From: Psychroflexus sp.
GTDB lineage: Bacteria > Bacteroidota > Bacteroidia > Flavobacteriales > Flavobacteriaceae
Length of the DNA stretch: 8,440 nucleotides
Reading direction: 5' to 3'
NCBI GenBank assembly: GCA_003565575.1
Contig: PXBV01000284.1
Coordinates: 1 to 8,440, forward strand
The translations under genes and the position numbers were made by a program. This document shows positions 1-6,764 of this stretch, piece after piece. The notes below the pieces were generated by a model. That model was not told the origin of the DNA. It saw nothing but the letters and a program-made list of their open reading frames with translations, and did no database searches. The first letter of the stretch is position 1. Each line of letters starts with the position of its first letter.

Positions 1-439
1 ATATTGGTGTAATCACTGTAGGACCAGTAACAATTATAAGTCCAGAAAACAATAAGGAAATCTGCCAGCTTAACCCAAGAATCCAATGAGCGGCCATTCC
101 TGCACCTACAAAGGTTATAATTACAGCTACTGTAATTAGCTTTACAATAACAGGACCCACATTAAGGATTTCTCCTCGTCTTAATGTTAGTCCACCTTCA
201 AAAAGAATAATGCCAATCGCAAGCGACACGAAATAAAATAAACTTTCACCAGGAAATAGCCCAGACTCACCATTCCAAATGGGTTCTATAAGCTTAGAAC
301 CATCTGAAGTATACAAGGACGCGATGGGGCCTACAAGCAACCCAATAAGTATTAAGGGCAAAATTGCAGGAATTTTAAAGCGCCAGGCAAACCACTGTGC
401 TAAAATCCCTAATATAATAATTCCTGCTAGTTCAATCAT
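1..439 (-). CDS. Na+/H+ (cation:proton) antiporter, CPA1 family, N-terminal part only
   Basis: Reading the minus strand from an ATG at 439 gives an open frame of 146 residues that runs off the left edge, so only the N-terminus is present. It begins MIELAGIIILGILAQWFAW and is almost wholly hydrophobic, with about four membrane segments. The motif FEGGL (residues 80-84), typical of CPA1 sodium/proton exchangers, and a VTGPTVI stretch (137-143), where the family has its ion-binding membrane helix, support the call. Family role: exchange of cytoplasmic Na+ (or K+) for protons across the inner membrane, for pH and salt balance. The open frame continues upstream to a TGA, but without ATG, GTG or TTG, so ATG 439 is the best start. 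A TAnnTTTG promoter lies about 50 bases upstream. It is divergent from the hydrolase gene at 535. Ion specificity and any C-terminal regulatory domain cannot be judged here. Confidence 0.88.
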   Translation of the reverse strand, partial: MIELAGIIILGILAQWFAWRFKIPAILPLILIGLLVGPIASLYTSDGSKLIEPIWNGESGLFPGESLFYFVSLAIGIILFEGGLTLRRGEILNVGPVIVKLITVAVIITFVGAGMAAHWILGLSWQISLLFSGLIIVTGPTVITPI

Positions 440-474
440 AAAGGTTAAATTTGAGTCGTTAAAAATAGCATAAT

Positions 475-511
475 CTAAAAGACACCAATTTCAAAGTTAA
501 GACTCTTTTAG
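475..511. repeat. 8-bp inverted repeat flanking the antiporter promoter
   Basis: CTAAAAGA (475-482) and its exact reverse complement TCTTTTAG (504-511) are separated by 21 bases and bracket the putative -7 element of the antiporter. The arrangement would suit a dimeric regulator or a loose RNA hairpin. The arms are AT-rich and short, so chance is a real possibility. Confidence 0.3.
492..499 (-). promoter_or_regulatory. Probable -7 promoter element of the antiporter gene
   Basis: The minus strand reads TAACTTTG here, an exact match to the Bacteroidota TAnnTTTG element. It would place the transcript start near 485-488 and give a leader of about 45-50 bases before the ATG at 439. No good TTTG -33 element is found; the nearest is TTTTAG at about 521-526, some 21 bases upstream. 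This is a motif match only. Confidence 0.45.
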
Positions 512-534
512 TATTTTGCTCTAAAATACACTTT

Positions 535-1395
535 ATGACATTATATCCTATAGAAACTGGTCATTTTAAACTAGATGGCGGTGCTATGTTTGGAGTTGTC
601 CCCAAATCACTGTGGCAGCGTACCAACCCAGCAGACTCCAATAATATGATAGATATTGCTGCAACGAGCTTACTCATAGAGAATGGAAAGCAGCTCATCT
701 TGATAGATACAGGTCTTGGCAACAAGCAAAGCGAAAAATTCTTTAGTTATTATCACAGATGGGGAAATCACAATCTGGACAAGTCTTTAAAAAAGTACGG
801 CTTTCATAGAGATGATATTACTGATGTTTTTATGACACACCTTCACTTTGACCATTGTGGAGGAAGCATACAGTGGAATAAAGACAAAACAGGTTATGAG
901 CCTGCTTTTAAAAACGCTAAACTTTGGACCAACCGAGAACACTGGGATTGGGCTATCCAGCCAAATGCTAGAGAAAAAGCTTCTTTTCTGAAGGAAAATT
1001 TAATTCCTATGGAAGAGTCTGGGCAATTAAACTATCTGGATAGAACTGGAAAACGACATTTCTACAAAAATTTGGGCTTTGAAGTTCTTTTTGTAGATGG
1101 GCATACCGACAAACAAATGATACCTATTATAAAGTATCAAAACAAAACTTTAGTCTTTGCTGCAGATTTACTTCCCACTGCTGGACATATTCCACTACCT
1201 TACGTAATGGGGTTTGATACTAGGCCTCTAGAAACATTAAAGGAGAAAAAAAGTTTTTTGGATGAGGCATTAGCGCATGACTATTACTTATTTCTAGAAC
1301 ACGATGCACACAATGAAATCATCAATCTTAAACCAACCGAGAAAGGTGCAAGGCTAGACTCTACATTTAAATTTAACGAACTTTTTACCCATTAA
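535..1395 (+). CDS. Metallo-beta-lactamase-fold hydrolase
   Basis: A 286-residue protein with the full metal-binding set of the metallo-beta-lactamase superfamily: the THLHFDHCGG motif (His102, His104, Asp106, His107), His190 in DGHTDKQ, Asp211 in FAADLLP and His256 near the C-terminus. The LIDTG strand (residues 56-60) is also typical. This pattern matches the branch containing lactonase-like and methyl-parathion-hydrolase-like enzymes, which bind two metal ions and hydrolyse esters, lactones or related bonds; the substrate is not readable from sequence. No signal peptide is visible, so it should act in the cytoplasm. The ATG at 535 is preceded by AT-rich sequence without a Shine-Dalgarno site, and I find no clear promoter. 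Only 15 bases separate it from the subtilase gene, so the two are probably co-transcribed. A lactone-degrading (quorum-quenching) role is possible but not supported beyond fold similarity. Confidence 0.88.
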   Translation: MTLYPIETGHFKLDGGAMFGVVPKSLWQRTNPADSNNMIDIAATSLLIENGKQLILIDTGLGNKQSEKFFSYYHRWGNHNLDKSLKKYGFHRDDITDVFMTHLHFDHCGGSIQWNKDKTGYEPAFKNAKLWTNREHWDWAIQPNAREKASFLKENLIPMEESGQLNYLDRTGKRHFYKNLGFEVLFVDGHTDKQMIPIIKYQNKTLVFAADLLPTAGHIPLPYVMGFDTRPLETLKEKKSFLDEALAHDYYLFLEHDAHNEIINLKPTEKGARLDSTFKFNELFTH

Positions 1396-1410
1396 ATACA
1401 CTTAAACACT

Positions 1411-3090
1411 ATGAACAACGCATTATTAAAAACAGGAAGCTTTTTTCTTTTAGCTTCTAGCCTCTTGGTTGGCTGTGCAAGCGGACCAAAAATCACTTCA
1501 CAACCCATACCCAACCTTCAAAATGTAAATAAAAAAATTGTAGAACTCACAGATGATGAGCTCAAGTCTTGGGGAAGTAAAGATCTGCTTACAGACACTA
1601 TTCCAGGCATGAGTGTAGACAGAGCTTATGCTGAGCTCATCAAAGATTTCAAAGGTAAAACAGTAATCGTAGCAGTTTTAGATAGCGGAATAGATATAGA
1701 ACATGAAGACCTGGAAGGCGTGATCTGGACTAATATTGATGAAATTCCAGAAAATGGAATAGATGATGACGGTAATGGATTCATAGATGACATTCATGGC
1801 TGGAATTTCCTTGGAGATGTTGTAGAAGAGAATCTAGAATACACAAGAATTGTAAGGGATTATAAAGATCAATTTGAAGGTAAATACGCCTCAGACATTC
1901 CAGAGGAAGACCTTGATGCTTTCAACTTATACAGAGCTGCTAAGGCTGAATATGATAATGAAATAGAAAGTACGGAAAACAGCCTTAATAGGTACGCGAT
2001 GATGAATAATCAAATTCAAGAAGCGGAAGAAAGTATAAAGCTAGAATTGGAAGTTGATGAACTGAGCATTGAAGTGTTGAGAAGCTTTAAGCCTATAGAT
2101 GATACCTCTCTTAATCAAAAAATGTTGCTTCTCAATGTGATGAACAATATTGATGAAGACCTTCAAAATATTCAAGACCAGCTAGGAGAAGCAATGGAGT
2201 ACTTCGGAAATAAAAGTAAATATCACCTCAATCTTGAGCTCAACGCCAGAGAAAGACTCCTAGGTGATGACCCTAATGATTTTTCCACCAAAATTTACGG
2301 AAATAACAAAGTAAGCGGCCCTACTGAAGATAAAGATGACGCTAAACACGGTACACATGTAGCAGGAATTATAGCAGCGAGTAGAGATAATGAAAAAGGT
2401 ATGAATGGTGTTGCTGAAAATGTTTTGATTATGCCAATAAGAGCAGTACCAGATGGAGATGAGTACGATAAAGATATAGCTCTAGGTATACGCTATGCCG
2501 TAGATAATGGCGCTAGCATCATCAACACATCTTTTGGTAAGTATTTTTCTACCCATCCAGAATGGGTCATAGATGCCATGAAGTATGCAGAAGAAAATGA
2601 CGTCTTGATTGTGAACGCTGCTGGAAACGAAGGACTAAATCTTGATGAAAAACGTGTTTATCCTAATGATGAAACCCCAGAAAATCCAACAGATATGGTT
2701 AACAACTTTATCAATGTAGGGTCTATAACTTCTGAGTTTGGAGGGAATTTAGTTTCTGGTTTTTCAAATTATGGTAAAAATAGCGTAGATATTTTTGCGC
2801 CTGGCTCTTCAATTTATGCCACTACACCACTTAATACCTATGAATTTCTTCAAGGCACATCAATGGCAGCACCTAATGTAGCTGGTGTTGCAGCAATGTT
2901 AAGATCTCTTTATCCAAAATTGAGTGCAGCTCAAGTTAAGCAAATCATTATGGATTCTGGACTTAGCACTACCCAAGAAGTAATTCTTGGAGGTGACCCT
3001 TCAGAAACTAAAGCATTTAATGAAATTTCAGTTTCAGGAAAAATGATAAATATGTATAATGCTATTATATTAGCCTCCAAAACCAAATAA
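1411..3090 (+). CDS. Lipoprotein subtilisin-like serine protease (peptidase family S8)
   Basis: A 559-residue protease with a lipoprotein signal peptide: a hydrophobic stretch ending in LLVGC, with Cys22 as the predicted lipidated residue, so it is probably membrane-anchored outside the cytoplasm. The catalytic triad is complete: Asp91 in VAVLDSGIDI, His313 in HGTHVAG and Ser484 in GTSMAAPNVAG. The oxyanion-hole Asn is Asn406 in NAAGNEG. An acidic stretch at residues 115-127 (NGIDDDGNGFIDD) looks like a calcium site and is common in this branch. Asp and His are 222 residues apart, against about 32 in subtilisin, because of an acidic, mostly helical insert at roughly residues 135-300. No classical I9 propeptide is evident in the short stretch between Cys22 and the catalytic domain. 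It is followed after two bases by the M1 peptidase gene, suggesting one mRNA and a joint role in protein breakdown or envelope quality control. Substrates are unknown. Confidence 0.93.
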   Translation: MNNALLKTGSFFLLASSLLVGCASGPKITSQPIPNLQNVNKKIVELTDDELKSWGSKDLLTDTIPGMSVDRAYAELIKDFKGKTVIVAVLDSGIDIEHEDLEGVIWTNIDEIPENGIDDDGNGFIDDIHGWNFLGDVVEENLEYTRIVRDYKDQFEGKYASDIPEEDLDAFNLYRAAKAEYDNEIESTENSLNRYAMMNNQIQEAEESIKLELEVDELSIEVLRSFKPIDDTSLNQKMLLLNVMNNIDEDLQNIQDQLGEAMEYFGNKSKYHLNLELNARERLLGDDPNDFSTKIYGNNKVSGPTEDKDDAKHGTHVAGIIAASRDNEKGMNGVAENVLIMPIRAVPDGDEYDKDIALGIRYAVDNGASIINTSFGKYFSTHPEWVIDAMKYAEENDVLIVNAAGNEGLNLDEKRVYPNDETPENPTDMVNNFINVGSITSEFGGNLVSGFSNYGKNSVDIFAPGSSIYATTPLNTYEFLQGTSMAAPNVAGVAAMLRSLYPKLSAAQVKQIIMDSGLSTTQEVILGGDPSETKAFNEISVSGKMINMYNAIILASKTK

Positions 3091-3092
3091 AC

Positions 3093-4916
3093 ATGCTCAA
3101 ACACACATTTACAATTATTTTACTCATTGCATTTACTGCAGTTTACGGTCAAAAAAACAACACCAGCTATTGGCAACAACATGTTGATTACCAAATGGAA
3201 GTTGATTTTGATGATAAGAATTATCAATACACAGGAACCCAAAAGTTAGTTTATACTAACAACTCACCAGACACATTACATAGAGTGTTCTACCATATGT
3301 ATTTCAACGCATTTCAGCCTAATAGTGAAATGGATATAAGGTCAAGAACTATTGAAGATCCAGATGGCAGAGTAAAAGATAGAATTTTTCATTTAAATGA
3401 AGATGAAATAGGCTTTATGAGGGCTAAGTCACTATCCCAAGATGGAGAAACTTTGAGTCATAAACTTGTTGGGACTGTTCTAGAAGTAGACCTAAATTCG
3501 CCAATACTTCCAGGAGCTTCTTCTACTTTTGAGATGGAGTTTCATGGGCAAGTCCCTGTTCAGATTAGACGTTCTGGAAGGAATAATGCTGAAGGGGTTG
3601 AGCTTTCTATGACACAATGGTTTCCTAAAATGGCAGAATACGACTTTGAAGGGTGGCATGCAGATCCTTACATTGCAAGAGAATTTCACGCTGTTTGGGG
3701 AGATTTTGATGTGAAAATTACTATAGATAAAGACTTTATTCTTGGCGGGACAGGATATATTCAAAACCCAAATGAAGTGGGTTATGGATACGAGGATGAA
3801 GGTACAAAAGTGAAGCGTCGTGGCAAAAAGTTGACTTGGCACTTTAAGGCTCCAAATGTTCACGATTTTGCTTGGGCTGCTGATAAGGACTATATCCATG
3901 ATAAACTGGAAAGAGAAGATGGAGTTACACTTCATTTTCTTTATAAAAACAACGCAGAAATTTTAGAAAATTGGAAAAATTTACAACCTAAAACATCTGA
4001 ACTTATGGATTTTTTCAATGAACACATTGGGAAGTATCCTTATGATCAATACTCTGTCATCCAGGGAGGTGACGGTGGTATGGAGTATGCTATGAGCACA
4101 CTCATTACAGGAGAACGTCAGTTTGGAAGTTTAGTAGGTGTAACTTCGCATGAGCTTGCTCACTCGTGGTTTCAACATGTTCTTGCCACAGATGAGGCTC
4201 AACACGAATGGATGGATGAAGGTTTTACTTCCTATATTTCCGCTTATGCGATGAATGAAGTGATGAATCAAAACCGTGAGAAACCCACCGCTGGGAGCTA
4301 CAGGTCTTATCTAAATTTAGCTAATTCTGGAGTGGAACAACCTCAAACTACACAAGCGGATCGCTATCAATTTAACGCAGCTTACGGTGCTTCTGCTTAT
4401 TCTAAGGGTGCAGTATTTCTAGCTCAATTAGGCTATTTAATAGGAGAAGACAATTTGAAAACAACCTTGAAAAGGTATTTTGATGAGTGGAAATTTAAGC
4501 ATCCTACTCCAAACGATTTTATCCGGGTAGCAGAAAAAGTTAGCGGTGCAGAATTAAGCTGGTACCTCAATGACTGGACACGCACTACCAATGTAATAGA
4601 CTATGGAATCAAAGATGTTGAAACTAAAGGCGACACGACACTTATTACATTAGAGAGAATCGGCCTTATGCCAATGCCGTTAGAGGTTGAAATCAGTTAC
4701 AAAGACGGTAGTTCAGAACTTTATTATATACCTTTAAGGCTAATGAGATGGCAAAAACCTGATGCAGGCATTGTAGAGAGTGACTGGGCGTGGACTTACC
4801 CAACTTACAAGCTAGAAGTACCAACAAAAGAAGCTGGTATAGATAAAATAGAAATTGATCCATCTACTTATATGGCAGACGTAAACAGAGAGAACAATAC
4901 GCAAGTTATGCAGTAG
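3093..4916 (+). CDS. Secreted M1-family zinc metallopeptidase (aminopeptidase N-like)
   Basis: A 607-residue protein beginning with a signal peptide (about residues 1-19, ending AVYG before Gln20), so it is exported to the periplasm or beyond. The zinc site of family M1 is complete: His353, Glu354 and His357 in HELAHSW, then Glu376 in MDEGFTSY after the usual 18-residue spacing. The substrate-binding motif GxMEN appears as GGMEY (about 328-332), keeping the key Glu331. Tyr436 in AYSKGAVFL fits the transition-state tyrosine. The family removes N-terminal residues from peptides. The chain is shorter than classical aminopeptidase N (about 870 residues) and seems to lack the large helical C-terminal domain, as is usual for many Bacteroidota M1 peptidases. 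Its ATG lies two bases after the subtilase stop, so translation is probably coupled. A terminator follows. True aminopeptidase activity is likely but not certain, given the variant motif. Confidence 0.93.
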   Translation: MLKHTFTIILLIAFTAVYGQKNNTSYWQQHVDYQMEVDFDDKNYQYTGTQKLVYTNNSPDTLHRVFYHMYFNAFQPNSEMDIRSRTIEDPDGRVKDRIFHLNEDEIGFMRAKSLSQDGETLSHKLVGTVLEVDLNSPILPGASSTFEMEFHGQVPVQIRRSGRNNAEGVELSMTQWFPKMAEYDFEGWHADPYIAREFHAVWGDFDVKITIDKDFILGGTGYIQNPNEVGYGYEDEGTKVKRRGKKLTWHFKAPNVHDFAWAADKDYIHDKLEREDGVTLHFLYKNNAEILENWKNLQPKTSELMDFFNEHIGKYPYDQYSVIQGGDGGMEYAMSTLITGERQFGSLVGVTSHELAHSWFQHVLATDEAQHEWMDEGFTSYISAYAMNEVMNQNREKPTAGSYRSYLNLANSGVEQPQTTQADRYQFNAAYGASAYSKGAVFLAQLGYLIGEDNLKTTLKRYFDEWKFKHPTPNDFIRVAEKVSGAELSWYLNDWTRTTNVIDYGIKDVETKGDTTLITLERIGLMPMPLEVEISYKDGSSELYYIPLRLMRWQKPDAGIVESDWAWTYPTYKLEVPTKEAGIDKIEIDPSTYMADVNRENNTQVMQ

Positions 4917-4934
4917 TCTTTTTAAAATGTTATT

Positions 4935-4977
4935 AAACCGATGTTGACAATTAAAAAGTGTCAATATCGGTTTTTTT
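4935..4977 (+). terminator. Intrinsic terminator after the M1 peptidase gene, between convergent genes
   Basis: The arms AAACCGATGTTGACA (4935-4949) and TGTCAATATCGGTTT (4959-4973) pair over 15 bases with a single G-T wobble around a 9-base loop, and the run of T continues to 4977. It starts 18 bases past the stop of the plus-strand unit. Read on the minus strand, the hairpin is followed only by TTTAATAA, so it may also stop the opposing rbfA-permease transcript, but less strongly. The remaining bases to 5054 are AT-rich, with no further feature seen. Confidence 0.88.
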
Positions 4978-5054
4978 ATGTCCGCAGCGGAAGTAATTAA
5001 ATTTGGAAAACTGTCAACTCAAATTCTTAAATTTTTTTGAATTTAAAACAGTAT

Positions 5055-6254
5055 TTAAGATTGAAGTAAGCGTTTTACAGTTTGAGACGAAATAAAAGAA
5101 GCTAAAAAGCCTAGAGAAGTAATTGTAACAAAAACGAGTATAATATTAAATAATTCCAATTTTACAGGGTAAGCCAGATTAGGGGTAATCATAATCAAGT
5201 TAAACTGCAATTGACCTATTATAAGTAATACTCCAAGTACTAGACCAACCAAGCCGCCGGCTATGCTCATTAAACCGCCTTGGAAGAGAAAAATACGTTG
5301 AATTTCAAAAGCTGTAAGTCCCAAATTCAAAAGTGTCTTTGAATTTTGTTTCTTCTCTAAAACCGCAATAATTATGGAACCGATGACATTAAATAAAGCA
5401 ATGATTATCACTAACGTAAAAATGAGATAGACAGCTAAGTTTTCAGTATTTAGCATCTTGTAAAGGCTGTCATTCAGTTGAATTCTATCTTTCACAATCA
5501 CCGGATCCTCAAAAATTTCAACCAGTCTTTTTTTTAGTCGATTTAAATCTGATCCCTCAATGACTTTTACTTCTATAGCAGAAACTTGATGGGTAGATAG
5601 CTTTAGTAAATCTCTCGCAAAATCAATATCTGTAAAAGCAAATTTTTTATCTAATTCTTCACTTATGGAATAAATCCCCACCACGGTAGCATTTCCTGTT
5701 CTAAATGCATCTTTTACATCCATAATTTGTCCTTTGCCAGGTTGAGGAACATACAAATTAAGAAAACTTGAGTAATCCCTTACGCCAACAGATAATTTTC
5801 TAGCCAGATCATTCCCTAAAACCACTTGATAGGCATTTTCATCTAGCCACTGGCCCAAAAAAATAGCATTTTTTACTTCAGAAATGCCTTGATAATTCTC
5901 ATCTACACCTTTTATAAAACCAGGTGCATTTTTAGACTTAAAGTTTAATAAGACGCGTTCTTCTATTACTTTTGAATATAAGGCGATGTCTTTTTGGCTT
6001 TGAAGCTGCTCTAACTGTATCGAGTCAACTTCAAAATATTTTCCTGATGCTGGAAATACTTTTAAATCGGGATCAAATTTATTTGTAAATGAAAGACTAA
6101 ATTCTTTTAAACCAGAAAAGGCAGAGAGTACTACAAAAAGAGATAATGCCCCTGCAACTACACCCATCGCAGCAATCCATGTAATGATATTGATCGCTGT
6201 ATTAGAGCTTTTAGAAAAAAGATAACGCTTAGCGATGTAAAAAGGAACATTCAA
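5055..6254 (-). CDS. ABC transporter permease of the FtsX/LolC-LolE family
   Basis: A 399-residue membrane protein with the layout of lipoprotein-release permeases: an N-terminal membrane helix (about 20-47), a large extracytoplasmic domain of about 220 residues (MacB-like periplasmic fold), then three helices (about 273-299, 322-350 and 366-391) forming the FtsX domain. The N-terminal wording FYIAKRYLFSK...NTAINIITWIA is typical of LolC/LolE-like proteins, which work with the ATPase LolD to release lipoproteins from the inner membrane. No ATPase gene is present here, so the partner must be encoded elsewhere. The start is TTG at 6254, overlapping the rbfA stop as TTGA. The nearby ATG at 6250 is out of frame, and the first in-frame ATG (residue 30) would remove part of the first helix, so TTG is preferred. 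No Shine-Dalgarno site precedes it, which suggests translational coupling to rbfA. The exact Lol role is inferred. Confidence 0.87.
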   Translation of the reverse strand: MNVPFYIAKRYLFSKSSNTAINIITWIAAMGVVAGALSLFVVLSAFSGLKEFSLSFTNKFDPDLKVFPASGKYFEVDSIQLEQLQSQKDIALYSKVIEERVLLNFKSKNAPGFIKGVDENYQGISEVKNAIFLGQWLDENAYQVVLGNDLARKLSVGVRDYSSFLNLYVPQPGKGQIMDVKDAFRTGNATVVGIYSISEELDKKFAFTDIDFARDLLKLSTHQVSAIEVKVIEGSDLNRLKKRLVEIFEDPVIVKDRIQLNDSLYKMLNTENLAVYLIFTLVIIIALFNVIGSIIIAVLEKKQNSKTLLNLGLTAFEIQRIFLFQGGLMSIAGGLVGLVLGVLLIIGQLQFNLIMITPNLAYPVKLELFNIILVFVTITSLGFLASFISSQTVKRLLQS

Positions 6255-6643
6255 TTTTTTTTGCGCTTGTCTAGTAAATCTGGGTTTTTTATGGGGTCGT
6301 TTTGTCCTTTAAAAGCTTGTTCTAAATCGTTGATATATTCAATAGAATCATCATTAAAAAAAGAAAGTTCTGGCATGCGCCGCAGTTGATGCTTGGTGCG
6401 TTGAGCAATCTCATGCTTTATTTTTGGCTTTATCCCACGTATTTCTTCTACAATTTTTTCAGACTTTTCTGAAGGAAAAATACTTAAGTGAGCTTTCGCT
6501 TGAAGCAAATCTGGAGTAACTCTCACTTTAGTTACAGAAATAATAAGGTTTTGAACGCCAGCTGCTTTTAATTCAAGCTGGATCACTTCAGCTAAATCTT
6601 TTTGGAGGATTCCAGCAATTTTTTTTTGTCTATTTGATTCCAT
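6251..6643 (-). CDS. rbfA: 30S ribosome-binding factor RbfA
   Basis: A 130-residue basic protein of normal length for RbfA, a KH-fold factor that binds immature 30S subunits and helps late 16S rRNA processing, notably in the cold. Family features are visible: an N-terminal helix with RQKKIAGILQKDLAEVI (residues 5-21), the strand pair around SVTKVRVTPDLLQAKAHLSIF (36-56), and the C-terminal LRRMPELSFFNDDS (87-100), matching the conserved (I/L)R..PEL.F..D/S signature. A charged tail (residues 112-130) ends in KRKKN. The ATG at 6643 is the first start in the frame and lies only five bases after a TAnnTTTG promoter element, so the mRNA may be almost leaderless. Its stop overlaps the TTG start of the downstream permease gene, a two-gene unit that I recall as common in flavobacteria. 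Confidence 0.95.
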   Translation of the reverse strand: MESNRQKKIAGILQKDLAEVIQLELKAAGVQNLIISVTKVRVTPDLLQAKAHLSIFPSEKSEKIVEEIRGIKPKIKHEIAQRTKHQLRRMPELSFFNDDSIEYINDLEQAFKGQNDPIKNPDLLDKRKKN

Positions 6644-6647
6644 ACTG

Positions 6648-6676
6648 CAAAGTTAGAATAAATATACAAAACCAAA
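6648..6676 (-). promoter_or_regulatory. Probable rbfA promoter
   Basis: On the minus strand, TTTG (plus positions 6673-6676) and TAACTTTG (6648-6655) are spaced by 17 bases, matching the Bacteroidota -33/-7 promoter pattern. The -7 element ends just five bases before the rbfA ATG, so transcription would start at or within a few bases of the start codon. Confidence 0.6.
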
Positions 6677-6735
6677 GTTTTCAAAATACATTTAAAACCA
6701 ATAGAGTTTATCTTAAAATCTTTAAATTTTTTAGT

Positions 6736-6743
6736 TAAGTTTG
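6736..6743 (+). promoter_or_regulatory. Probable -7 promoter element of the AI-2E-family gene
   Basis: TAAGTTTG matches TAnnTTTG exactly and sits 21 bases before the ATG at 6765, predicting a leader of about 15 bases. No good TTTG -33 element is seen at the expected distance. With the rbfA promoter it forms a divergent pair within the 121-base gap. Confidence 0.45.
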
Positions 6744-6764
6744 GTTTAAACAATATTTAGTTTT

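Noticed and set aside
279..473. 64-residue plus-strand open frame
   Set aside because: It is antisense to the antiporter, whose translation shows clear family motifs; there is no independent support.
512..518. TATTTTG as a promoter element for the hydrolase gene
   Set aside because: It is one base short of TAnnTTTG and has no TTTG element at the right distance upstream.
3492..3935. 147-residue open frame on the minus strand
   Set aside because: It lies wholly antisense to the well-supported M1 peptidase and its composition (many Cys, Phe, Ile and Ser, no family resemblance) is typical of a shadow frame.
6248..6250. ATG as the permease start
   Set aside because: It is out of frame with the conserved protein.
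6669..6747. Inverted repeat AAACCAAA (6669-6676) and TTTGGTTT (6740-6747) between rbfA and the AI-2E-family gene
   Set aside because: Each arm overlaps a TTTG promoter element on opposite strands, so the symmetry largely follows from divergent promoters in AT-rich DNA.
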